From contig CADBSL010000204.1 of assembly GCA_902797345.1 (NCBI GenBank), forward strand, positions 1 to 9,981: a stretch of 9,981 nt of DNA, in the 5' to 3' direction. Below are positions 1-5,760 of the stretch, piece after piece. The notes under the pieces were generated by a model, which searched no databases, was not told the DNA's origin, and saw only the letters and a program-made list of their open reading frames with translations. A program made the translations under genes and the position numbers. Origin of the DNA: an uncultured Eubacteriales bacterium. Lineage in GTDB: Bacteria; Bacillota; Clostridia; Peptostreptococcales; Anaerovoracaceae. Every line of letters begins with the position of its first letter. The first letter of the stretch is position 1.

Positions 1-669
1 CAGGAAGTGATCCAGCAGGCCATGGGAGGCGTTCTGTTCGTGGATGAAGCCTACGCTCTGACCAATGACGCCCAGGACAGCTACGGCCGGGAGGCAGTGG
101 AGACAATCCTCAAGGCCATGGAAGATCACCGGGATGAGCTGGTGGTGATCGTGGCGGGTTATACGGACCTCATGCACGACTTTATCAAATCCAATCCGGG
201 ACTCTCTTCCCGGTTCAGCAAATACTTCGAATTTCCGGACTATACGGGAGAGCAGTTGGTGGAGATCTACAAGATCAATGCGAAGAAGAACGGATATCGG
301 CTGGCGGAAGACGCCCAGGCCGAACTCAAGGGCCACTTCGACGCCCTCTACATCCTCCGGGACGAACACTTCGGCAACGGCCGGACTGCCCGGAACCTCT
401 TCGAGAAATCCATCAACGCCCAGGCCAACCGGCTGGCGGAGGTCACGACGGATCTGTCGGACGAAGATCTCCAGACCATCACCCTGGCAGATGTGAGAAC
501 TGCCATCGGCCGGGAAGAAGAGGAGATAAAGGAGGAGGCTGGACCGGCCCCGGAAGATGCTCCGTCTGAGGAGGCTGGACCGGCCCCGGAAGATGCTCCG
601 TCTGAGGAGACTGGACCGGCAAACGCGTCCCCTGAAGAACCGAATGCAGAGGAAGGCCCCACATCGTAG
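1..669 (+). CDS. CbxX/CfqX (SpoVK-like) AAA+ ATPase, C-terminal part (5' partial)
   Basis: The reading frame is open from base 1, so the start and Walker A motif lie outside the window. The 222 visible residues open with the Walker B segment GGVLFVDEAYAL (residues 9-20), followed by a sensor-1 strand VVIVAGYTD (48-56), an arginine-finger segment NPGLSSRF (R71) and sensor 2 in FGNGRTARNLFEKS (R128, R131). This order and wording are characteristic of the CbxX/CfqX family, which includes rubisco activase CbbX and the Bacillota protein SpoVK; members form hexameric ATP-driven remodelling machines. No rubisco gene is visible, so the client is unknown, and many clostridial members are multi-domain proteins of undefined role. 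After about residue 170 the protein becomes a disordered acidic tail rich in Glu, Ala and Pro with a 12-residue tandem repeat. It ends at TAG (667-669). Identification of the ATPase family is firm; its function is not. The tail boundary is doubtful (see the feature at 670-856). Confidence 0.9.
   Translation, partial: QEVIQQAMGGVLFVDEAYALTNDAQDSYGREAVETILKAMEDHRDELVVIVAGYTDLMHDFIKSNPGLSSRFSKYFEFPDYTGEQLVEIYKINAKKNGYRLAEDAQAELKGHFDALYILRDEHFGNGRTARNLFEKSINAQANRLAEVTTDLSDEDLQTITLADVRTAIGREEEEIKEEAGPAPEDAPSEEAGPAPEDAPSEETGPANASPEEPNAEEGPTS
532..621 (+). repeat. In-frame 36-bp tandem duplication in the acidic tail
   Basis: Two copies of a 36-bp unit, 532-567 and 568-603, appear identical by eye. 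Each encodes the 12 residues EEAGPAPEDAPS. A third, degenerate partial copy begins at 604 (EETGPA). Because the unit is a multiple of three, changes in copy number keep the frame. Identity at the DNA level points to recent duplication by slippage or unequal recombination, or to active homogenisation. Confidence 0.9.
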
Positions 670-856
670 ACAGACGCGGAGTCCTCGGAGACCGATCGAG
701 CCAAATCGGATGAGACCGCAGACCCCGGCCTTCCAAAGCCCGATTCAGAACCCACAGGAACCAGGTGATCCAAAAATTGAGACCACCGGCTTCAACCCTC
801 GGAAGCCCGATGCGGGCCGCTCCCTCGAGACGGCCGCTCCCGAGATCAATGGTTAA
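670..856 (+). other. Possible remnant of a longer AAA+ protein tail (beyond an amber stop, then a frame change)
   Basis: Directly after TAG at 667-669 the same frame stays open for 32 codons to TGA at 766-768. It begins TDAESSETDRAKSDE, and the whole stretch has the Asp/Glu/Ser/Pro/Thr composition of the tail before the stop. A shift to the second frame near 757-767 would continue through further Pro/Glu-containing sequence to TAA at 854-856, only 26 nt before the terminator stem. This is consistent with an ancestral tail that ended at 856 and has since acquired a nonsense mutation and an indel. Disordered sequence is easy to over-read, so this is an inference rather than an established gene part. 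Confidence 0.35.
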
Positions 857-882
857 GCGGTTCGATCACAATCAATAGCTGA

Positions 883-925
883 CCCCCGCCGCGAGCGCTG
901 CAAAAAAGCTCCCGGCGGGGGTTTT
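883..925 (+). terminator. Rho-independent terminator of the AAA+ ATPase gene
   Basis: A perfect 9-bp GC stem, CCCCCGCCG (883-891) with CGGCGGGGG (913-921), continues after one C/C mismatch with GAGC (893-896) and GCTC (908-911). The loop is 897-907. The right arm is followed by TTTT (922-925) and then CGTCT. The U-tract is short but the stem is very strong. Confidence 0.85.
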
Positions 926-1090
926 CGTCTCGCCTCGTTCTATTCCGCTCAATCCGATCCCATCCCCCCGATCTTCCTTTCGTTCGCCCTTTTTCCCCAA
1001 TCTTAGTCTCACTTGCCCCTTTCCCCTCCCATTATGACATTGCATCGAGCCTGATCTTCACTGCACTTTCACCACACGTCCCCATCACAT

Positions 1091-1123
1091 CGGACAAAAT
1101 CAAAATAATCAATGTTTTGTCCG
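1091..1123. repeat. Inverted repeat A: CGGACAAAA / TTTTGTCCG
   Basis: A perfect 9-bp inverted repeat, CGGACAAAA at 1091-1099 and TTTTGTCCG at 1115-1123, separated by an AT-rich 15-nt spacer. There is no T-run after it, so it does not look like a terminator. The right half-site, extended to TTTTGTCCGCC (1115-1125), recurs exactly at 1293-1303. It may be an operator-like site, an RNA hairpin or one end of a small repeat element; the sequence does not decide between these. Confidence 0.6.
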
Positions 1124-1266
1124 CCGGGCCATTTCCATTTAATTGTTTCCGCTCTTATCTTTTCCAGATTTCCCCTGAAAACCCGCCGTCGAACATCCAT
1201 TTATTTGTAGTTTCTTCCATTTCGCATTTGTTCCTTTTCATTTTTCCAGTCTATTCTTCCAACACA

Positions 1267-1303
1267 GGCGGACATTTCGGGAGTTTCCGCCATTTTGTCC
1301 GCC
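1267..1303. repeat. Inverted repeat B: GGCGGACA / TGTCCGCC
   Basis: A perfect 8-bp inverted repeat, GGCGGACA at 1267-1274 and TGTCCGCC at 1296-1303, with a 21-nt spacer. It lies about 45 bp upstream of the -35 element of the tRNA promoter. Its right half is the second copy of the 11-bp word TTTTGTCCGCC. In addition, CGGACAAAAT at 1091-1100 and ATTTTGTCCG at 1292-1301 form a 10-bp inverted pair bracketing the whole 211-bp segment. Confidence 0.6.
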
Positions 1304-1347
1304 AATCGCGTATTAAGTGAACTTTTTCGGAACATTTTTTCAGCCGG

Positions 1348-1376
1348 TTGTTTTCCTGAGGGGTTTGTGCTACAAT
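1348..1376 (+). promoter_or_regulatory. Promoter of the tRNA-Val gene
   Basis: The -10 hexamer TACAAT (1371-1376) is preceded directly by TGC, giving an extended -10 (TGN). The -35 TTGTTT (1348-1353) sits at exactly 17 nt. Transcription would begin at about 1383, a few bases before the mature tRNA end at 1391, so the leader is very short. Confidence 0.75.
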
Positions 1377-1390
1377 GATATCGCAAACAG

Positions 1391-1466
1391 GGTCCGTTAG
1401 CTCAGCTGGGAGAGCGGATGGGTCACAACCATCAGGTCACTGGTTCAAGTCCAGTACGGATCACCA
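1391..1466 (+). tRNA. tRNA-Val (anticodon CAC)
   Basis: The 76 bases fold as a complete cloverleaf. The acceptor GGTCCGT (1391-1397) pairs with ACGGATC (1456-1462) through one G-U pair. The D stem is GCTC/GAGC (1400-1403, 1412-1415). The anticodon stem is GATGG/CCATC (1417-1421, 1429-1433) around the loop GTCACAA (1422-1428). The T stem is ACTGG/CCAGT around TTCAAGT. The discriminator A and CCA are encoded (1463-1466). With U33 at 1423 the anticodon is CAC (1424-1426), reading GUG valine codons. The residue at position 32 is G, where a pyrimidine is usual, giving an uncommon G32-A38 pair. The gene stands alone with its own promoter and terminator. Confidence 0.9.
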
Positions 1467-1475
1467 CATTCATTT

Positions 1476-1511
1476 CAACGTTCCCGAGGTTTTCGGGAAC
1501 GTTGTTTTTTT
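1476..1511 (+). terminator. Terminator of tRNA-Val
   Basis: A perfect 12-bp stem, CAACGTTCCCGA (1476-1487) and TCGGGAACGTTG (1493-1504), with a 5-nt loop, is followed by an uninterrupted run of seven T (1505-1511). It lies 9 nt after the tRNA end. Confidence 0.92.
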
Positions 1512-1520
1512 ATAAAAAAC

Positions 1521-1564
1521 AAATCCCCCTTACAGCCTAATAACAAGGCCGCAAGGGGGTTTTT
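1521..1564. terminator. Probable bidirectional terminator between the tRNA and the leftward operon
   Basis: The outer stem CCCCCTT (1525-1531) with AAGGGGG (1553-1559) encloses an inner stem GCCT (1535-1538) with AGGC (1546-1549). On the + strand it is followed by five T (1560-1564). On the minus strand the stem is followed by ATTTG and a run of T. It is the only convincing hairpin downstream of the DUF975 gene, so it probably ends the four-gene leftward transcript and backs up the tRNA terminator. It lies about 145 nt past the DUF975 stop. Confidence 0.75.
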
Positions 1565-1704
1565 CGTTATATTTCGCTTTTCCTTCCATTCTCAAGATCA
1601 TGGTGCCGCCTGCACCCTGATCGCTTCTCTCCGGTCATTCTAAGTGAAAGCCCGAAGAATCTGCTCCCAGCTTCTCGCTTCAAGCACCCTGCTCCCAACT
1701 GATC

Positions 1705-2487
1705 TTAGAACTGCGGCGCCTGTTCTGCTTTCAGCGCGTGATACAGTTCCGCATTGGTAGCCTGGTAATAGGGGTTCACGTAGAAGATGCCTACAATGCC
1801 CAAGGTGATGGCGGTGAGGATCCACCAGAGGATAAAGCTCAGGTCCAGCACGAAAGCTTTCCACTTGTTGCCGTCCATCATCTGTCTGGAGAGAGTGATG
1901 GCTTCTTTCGCCGTTAGGTCGTCCCGTTCTGCAACGATGTATGGCACCATCCGATAGGAATAGGTTTTGATGATCCCCGGGATGATCAGCAGGCAGTACC
2001 AGAGGATCAGGAAGATATCCATCAGAAGCATGGTCTTCACTACCCGTCCATAGCCGTTTCTGAACCCTGCGCCCATCTCGCCTAAAGGTGCTTTTTCATG
2101 GCTGTTTCGCCGGAAGAAAGAATAGCATCCCGCCAGCAGAGGATTGATCACGAATATATTGAGGACCAACCCGACTACGACAGCAATGGCAGAGACCCCA
2201 AGAATGATCGCGGCAACCGCTTTAATAACTGCGGGCTCTTCATCCTTCAGATCATTGATAAACTGTGCTGTAGATTCATCCGCAGTCATAGTGATCGAGC
2301 CACCGGCATACTGTTCTACAACAGTGCCCTGACCGGAATCGTTCGCATTATCGGCGCCTGTGGAGGCTCCGGCTCCCGCCGCACCGCCGGTGATGGCGAT
2401 AATGATCAACGCCACCAGCACGCATTTCCAGTAATTTGCCTTAAAAGCTACTTTCCCGCGGGCCTTTAATTCTTTTCTGTTCCACAT
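1705..2487 (-). CDS. DUF975 family integral membrane protein
   Basis: A 260-residue protein of unknown function. The start MWNRKELKARGKVAFKANYW and the C-terminal segment FYVNPYYQATNAELYHAL are typical of the DUF975 family, which is widespread in Bacillota and has no established biochemical role. Hydrophobic segments fall at about residues 20-38, 88-122 (long enough for one or two passes), 150-172 and 212-236. Residues 39-86 form a Gly/Ala/Asp/Thr-rich polar loop between the first and second segments. The ATG start is fixed by an excellent ribosome binding site, AGAAGGAGG (2495-2503), 7 nt upstream. It lies 71 nt after the serS stop with no clear terminator between, so it is probably the last gene of the operon, though a weak promoter of its own cannot be excluded. 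Stop codon TAA. Confidence 0.88.
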   Translation of the reverse strand: MWNRKELKARGKVAFKANYWKCVLVALIIIAITGGAAGAGASTGADNANDSGQGTVVEQYAGGSITMTADESTAQFINDLKDEEPAVIKAVAAIILGVSAIAVVVGLVLNIFVINPLLAGCYSFFRRNSHEKAPLGEMGAGFRNGYGRVVKTMLLMDIFLILWYCLLIIPGIIKTYSYRMVPYIVAERDDLTAKEAITLSRQMMDGNKWKAFVLDLSFILWWILTAITLGIVGIFYVNPYYQATNAELYHALKAEQAPQF

Positions 2488-2558
2488 AACGTTTCCTCCT
2501 TCTGTTCGCTTATGAAATCCCCATTACACTTCATCCCAGCCGAAACGGGAAGTTTCAA

Positions 2559-3836
2559 CTATTTCGCTTCGATCTTATCGATACCCATGTAAGGTCTCAG
2601 CGCTTCCGGGATCACCACGCTGCCGTCGGCCTGCTGGTAGTTCTCCAGGATCGCGGCAGTGGTCCGGCCGATAGCCAGACCAGAACCGTTCAGAGTGTGG
2701 ACCAGTTCCGCCTTCGCCTTTGGCTCCGGACGATATCTGAGGCCTGCTCTTCTGGCCTGATAATCTTCAAAGTTACTGCAGGAAGAGATCTCCACATACC
2801 GGCCATAACTGGGCATCCATACTTCGATGTCGTAGGTCATGGCAGAGCTGAAGCCCAGATCGCCGCTGCAGAGTTTCACGACTCTGTAGGGGATCTCCAG
2901 AGTCTGAAGAACGGATTCCGCATCCGCCAGCAGGGTCTCCAGTTCATCATAAGAGGTCTCCGGCCGTACCAGTTTGACCAGTTCCACTTTATTGAACTGG
3001 TGCTGACGGATCAAACCTCTGGTGTCTCTTCCGGCCGAACCCGCTTCCTTCCGGAAACAGGGAGTGTATGCTGTGTAGTATAAAGGCAGTTCTGCACCGT
3101 CGATGATCTCGTTCATTCTCAGGTTTGTGAGCGGCACTTCTGCCGTCGGGATCAGGAAGAAATCCTTTGCCGGCACGTGGAACATGTCGTCTTCGAATTT
3201 CGGCAGCTGACCGGTACCGGTCATGGAAGCCCGGTTCACCATAAAGGGCGGCAGTACTTCCGTGTACCCGTGCTGTGTGGTATGCAGGTCCAACATGAAG
3301 TTCATGACGGAACGCTCCAGCCGAGCGCCCAGACCTTTGTATACGGTGAATCTGGTGCCGGCGATCTTGGTTGCCCGTTCAAAGTCCAGGATATCCAGAT
3401 CTGTACCGATGTCCCAGTGAGCCTTGTATTCAAAATCGAACTCTCTCGGAGTGCCCCATTTTTTGATCTCCAGGTTTTCGGAATCATCTAAACCAATAGG
3501 AACCGTCGGATGCGGGGTATTGGGGATCCCCAGCATGGTGCTGCGGAGTTCCTCTTCCACGGCTTTGACTTTTTCGTCTTCCTCTTTGATTTTCGTGGAA
3601 AGCTCCTTCATTTCCGCCATGATGGCAGAGGTGTCTTCTCCGGCCTTCTTCAGCTTCGGGATCTCCTTGGAAACGGAGTTCTGCTTGTTCTTCATCTGCT
3701 CCACTTCCGCCAGCAGCGCCCGGCGCTGTTCATCCAGTTCCACCGCTCTCGGCAGACCGAAATCTCCCTGGCCTCTGGATTCCACGGCTTTCTTCACATC
3801 TTCAAATTCACTTCTTACACGCTTGATGTCTAACAT
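2559..3836 (-). CDS. serS: Seryl-tRNA synthetase (class II)
   Basis: Charges tRNA-Ser with serine in the cytoplasm. The 425 residues match the usual bacterial SerRS length. Residues about 30-100 are the charged, heptad-like helical arm that contacts the long variable arm of tRNA-Ser. The class II core follows: a motif 1 region near 175-210, the TAEV serine-binding strand (231-234), motif 2 beginning FRKEAGSAGRDT (261-272), and motif 3 LNGSGLAIGRTTAAILENYQ (382-401) with its conserved Arg. No catalytic motif is missing. The frame also permits a GTG start at 3845, but that codon is only 2 nt from the GGAGG (3848-3852). The ATG at 3836 lies 11 nt from it and gives the canonical N-terminus MLDIK, so I chose 3836. 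The gene follows the glutamine synthetase stop by 18 nt, and no T-box leader fits in that gap. Stop codon TAG. Confidence 0.97.
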   Translation of the reverse strand: MLDIKRVRSEFEDVKKAVESRGQGDFGLPRAVELDEQRRALLAEVEQMKNKQNSVSKEIPKLKKAGEDTSAIMAEMKELSTKIKEEDEKVKAVEEELRSTMLGIPNTPHPTVPIGLDDSENLEIKKWGTPREFDFEYKAHWDIGTDLDILDFERATKIAGTRFTVYKGLGARLERSVMNFMLDLHTTQHGYTEVLPPFMVNRASMTGTGQLPKFEDDMFHVPAKDFFLIPTAEVPLTNLRMNEIIDGAELPLYYTAYTPCFRKEAGSAGRDTRGLIRQHQFNKVELVKLVRPETSYDELETLLADAESVLQTLEIPYRVVKLCSGDLGFSSAMTYDIEVWMPSYGRYVEISSCSNFEDYQARRAGLRYRPEPKAKAELVHTLNGSGLAIGRTTAAILENYQQADGSVVIPEALRPYMGIDKIEAK

Positions 3837-3854
3837 TTCCGACACGTCCTCCCT

Positions 3855-5756
3855 TTATAATATATTCTTTTTATATTCATTATAGGCGAAGATCAGCTCT
3901 TCGACTTTTTCATGCATTTCCTCCTGCAGTCTGGATGCCAGGGGATAATCCTTTGCCGCCAGGGCTTCCCGGATCCGGGTGAACAGGCAGCTCTTCCCGA
4001 TATCGTCCTTCGCCAGGTAATTCCTCAGCTTCTGCACCACATCCCAGTTGACCCGGTCCAGTTCGGTCTGGCCTTCAAAGTCCACCGGTACGCAGTCCCG
4101 GACGATCAGCATGTTTTCGTGGATGATCCGCACGGACAGTTCCGTCTGCCACATGTCGATCATAGCCTCTTTATAGGATTCGATGGTCACGTCGTTGAAG
4201 ACGCCGCCTTCGCAGAGCACCGCCAGCTTTCCGGGGTTGATGTCCAGGGCCGTCAGCACATCCCAGACGGTCTTCGGCGCCCGGCCGAAGAGTTTTTCTC
4301 TCTCCTCCTGGGTATATTCGGTGAATACATTCTTTTCACTGCGGTAGACCCGATCCTTTTCCAGGTAGAAGGCTTCCTCCCCGTACCCTTTGGAAAGGAT
4401 CTTCTCCAGTTCTTCCGACGACTTCCCGGATTCCACCACCGCTTTGATCCCGTCCAGCATCGCCATATAGGAGGCGGCGATGACCAGGTAGGTGTTGCTC
4501 CGGGGGTTCGGTGCTCTCAGCTCGAACCGGGTGGAGTAGGGATTCCCGATCTCCCGTACCAGCCCCGCCAGCACCGTCCGGTTTCTGGAGGGCGACGCGG
4601 CGTCATGGCCCAGAGAGGTCACGATACACACCGGCGCTTCAAATCCCGGCTGCAGCCGGTTCAGCGCATCGTTGGTCGCAGAGATAAAGGGGTTCACCAC
4701 TTCATAGTTTTTCAACAGCCCCATGATGGCTCCGTAGCCGATGGGGGTCATGAACTGTTTCGGGTCCCGGGAATGGAAGAGGTTCACCAGCCTCCCATCG
4801 ATGAGCCGGGCCGCCACACCCAGGTGGGTATGTTCCCCGTTGCCGGCGACCTTTTCGATGGGCTTCGCCTGGAAGGTCACATCCAAACCATTGTAACGGA
4901 AAATGTCCTTCACCACATTCTTGACCTGGGCCTCATTATCCGCCGCCTGGAGGGCTTCCGAGTACTTCCAGTCGATCTCCAGTTGCTCCATGATGTGGTC
5001 ATACGCTGCGCCGCTGCCCACCAGCTTCGCTTTGACGCCGCCCACTTCTTTGTGGCCCATTTCCACTTCGAATCCGTAATAATCCAGGATCCGCAGGGTC
5101 TTTTCCAGAGCGGTCCGGACGGGCCCTACGGTCCGCTTCCAGTACTGCTCTTTCATACTCTGGGAGGTGGCCAGCTGCTCCCGGTCGGCGATGTCGTCCG
5201 GGGTCTTGACCCAGAATTCCAGCTCCGTAGCAGAGGTCAGCACGATCTCATCCACTTCCTCGCTGCTTCGGATCCCCATCTCCTTCCAGATGGAAGGATT
5301 GTTGTCGATGAGTTCCTTCATTTCTTTCTTGAAGACCCGGATGGCATCCTTTAAGATCACTCTCGATCCGACCTGGGCCGTGTCATTGTGGACCAGCACC
5401 GAAGGGATCCGCAGAGTCCCCACAGGGCTCCCATCCTCCCGGCGGTTGCCGAAATTGTAATCCACATACCAGTTCACGTCCCGGTCCGGGATGATGTCCA
5501 CCTTGGCGTTGTTCAGTTCCGCGATCTTCGGCAGCATTACGGAAGATCCGTCGGTCTGGACGCCCTTTTCCATCAGCTTCCGATAATCCTCGATGAAGGT
5601 CTTCACCGGGATCTTTTCATCTGTTGCATACCCCCAGATGTCCACTCCGGCAAAGGAAACGAATTCCACTTCCGGGTGCCGGGTCAGGGTCATCTTGACA
5701 CTGGCCTCATCATTGGAGGAGGGGGTAATGGTGTAAAGCAAGTTTCTGTAATCCAT
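3855..5756 (-). CDS. Large glutamine synthetase-family enzyme (633 aa)
   Basis: Predicted to join ammonia to glutamate with ATP. The N-terminal beta-grasp part includes FAGVDIWGYATDEKIP and the DGSS motif (69-72). The catalytic barrel keeps the residues known from type I enzymes: the E-x-E pair in ELEF (E178, E180), HKEV (E237), QLEID (E260), GNGEHTH (H309), PGFEAP (E373), SRNR (R393) and RFELR (E412, R414). Unlike type I enzymes (about 440-470 aa), about 15 extra residues separate the ligands E237 and E260, and roughly 195 residues follow the DGIK segment (435-438), ending in a charged helical region. It is shorter than, and does not resemble, type III GlnN (about 700 aa). Homologues of this size occur in Clostridia, as far as I recall. 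The ATG lies 4 nt after the UPF0182 stop and its AGGAG (5766-5770) is inside that gene, which suggests translational coupling. I withhold a symbol because the subtype is uncertain. Another gamma-glutamyl ligase activity is the main alternative. Confidence 0.88.
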   Translation of the reverse strand: MDYRNLLYTITPSSNDEASVKMTLTRHPEVEFVSFAGVDIWGYATDEKIPVKTFIEDYRKLMEKGVQTDGSSVMLPKIAELNNAKVDIIPDRDVNWYVDYNFGNRREDGSPVGTLRIPSVLVHNDTAQVGSRVILKDAIRVFKKEMKELIDNNPSIWKEMGIRSSEEVDEIVLTSATELEFWVKTPDDIADREQLATSQSMKEQYWKRTVGPVRTALEKTLRILDYYGFEVEMGHKEVGGVKAKLVGSGAAYDHIMEQLEIDWKYSEALQAADNEAQVKNVVKDIFRYNGLDVTFQAKPIEKVAGNGEHTHLGVAARLIDGRLVNLFHSRDPKQFMTPIGYGAIMGLLKNYEVVNPFISATNDALNRLQPGFEAPVCIVTSLGHDAASPSRNRTVLAGLVREIGNPYSTRFELRAPNPRSNTYLVIAASYMAMLDGIKAVVESGKSSEELEKILSKGYGEEAFYLEKDRVYRSEKNVFTEYTQEEREKLFGRAPKTVWDVLTALDINPGKLAVLCEGGVFNDVTIESYKEAMIDMWQTELSVRIIHENMLIVRDCVPVDFEGQTELDRVNWDVVQKLRNYLAKDDIGKSCLFTRIREALAAKDYPLASRLQEEMHEKVEELIFAYNEYKKNIL

Positions 5757-5760
5757 TGTA

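Larger units (their letters stand above)
926..1347. other. Non-coding stretch, strongly pyrimidine-rich on the + strand
   Basis: About 420 bases without a supportable gene. The + strand is dominated by C and T; for example, I count only 11 purines in 961-1020. The longest frame (1117-1320) needs a TTG start, lacks a ribosome binding site and gives a low-complexity Phe/Ser-rich translation as expected from random pyrimidine-rich DNA. The only structure I can point to is the pair of GGACA dyads listed separately. There is no recognisable riboswitch, T-box or known small RNA that I can name. Confidence 0.6.

Noticed and set aside
348..773. Minus-strand frame of 141 codons opposite the AAA+ tail
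   Set aside because: Ser/Gly/Ala repeat translation is the reverse complement of the acidic repeats; no start signals.
557..856. 99-codon frame overlapping the tail of the AAA+ gene, read as an independent small gene
   Set aside because: Its first part is an Arg-rich out-of-frame reading of the tandem repeats. Only its last part (after about 757) is of interest, as a possible frame-shifted remnant of the tail.
1117..1320. 67-codon open frame in the intergenic region
   Set aside because: TTG start, no ribosome binding site, and a low-complexity Phe/Ser-rich translation expected from pyrimidine-rich DNA; it also runs through the dyads.
1661..1697. 9-bp direct repeat CTGCTCCCA (1661-1669 and 1689-1697) downstream of DUF975
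   Set aside because: Too short and isolated to indicate an element; no paired inverted repeats or terminator features.
1640..1864. Minus-strand 74-codon frame overlapping the end of DUF975
   Set aside because: Out-of-frame shadow of DUF975 that runs into the spacer; no ribosome binding site.
2488..2558. Possible terminator or separate promoter between serS and DUF975
   Set aside because: Only a 5-bp GAAAC/GTTTC hairpin without a T-run and a weak -10-like TGTAAT; not enough to support either.
3837..3845. GTG start for SerS at 3845
   Set aside because: Only 2 nt from the GGAGG; the ATG at 3836 has usable spacing and gives the canonical MLDIK N-terminus.
3912..5354. 480-codon open frame on the + strand opposite the glutamine synthetase gene
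   Set aside because: It is antisense to a gene with full catalytic motifs; the translation is His/Val/Phe/Gln-rich and resembles no family. It is a by-product of GC-rich codon usage.
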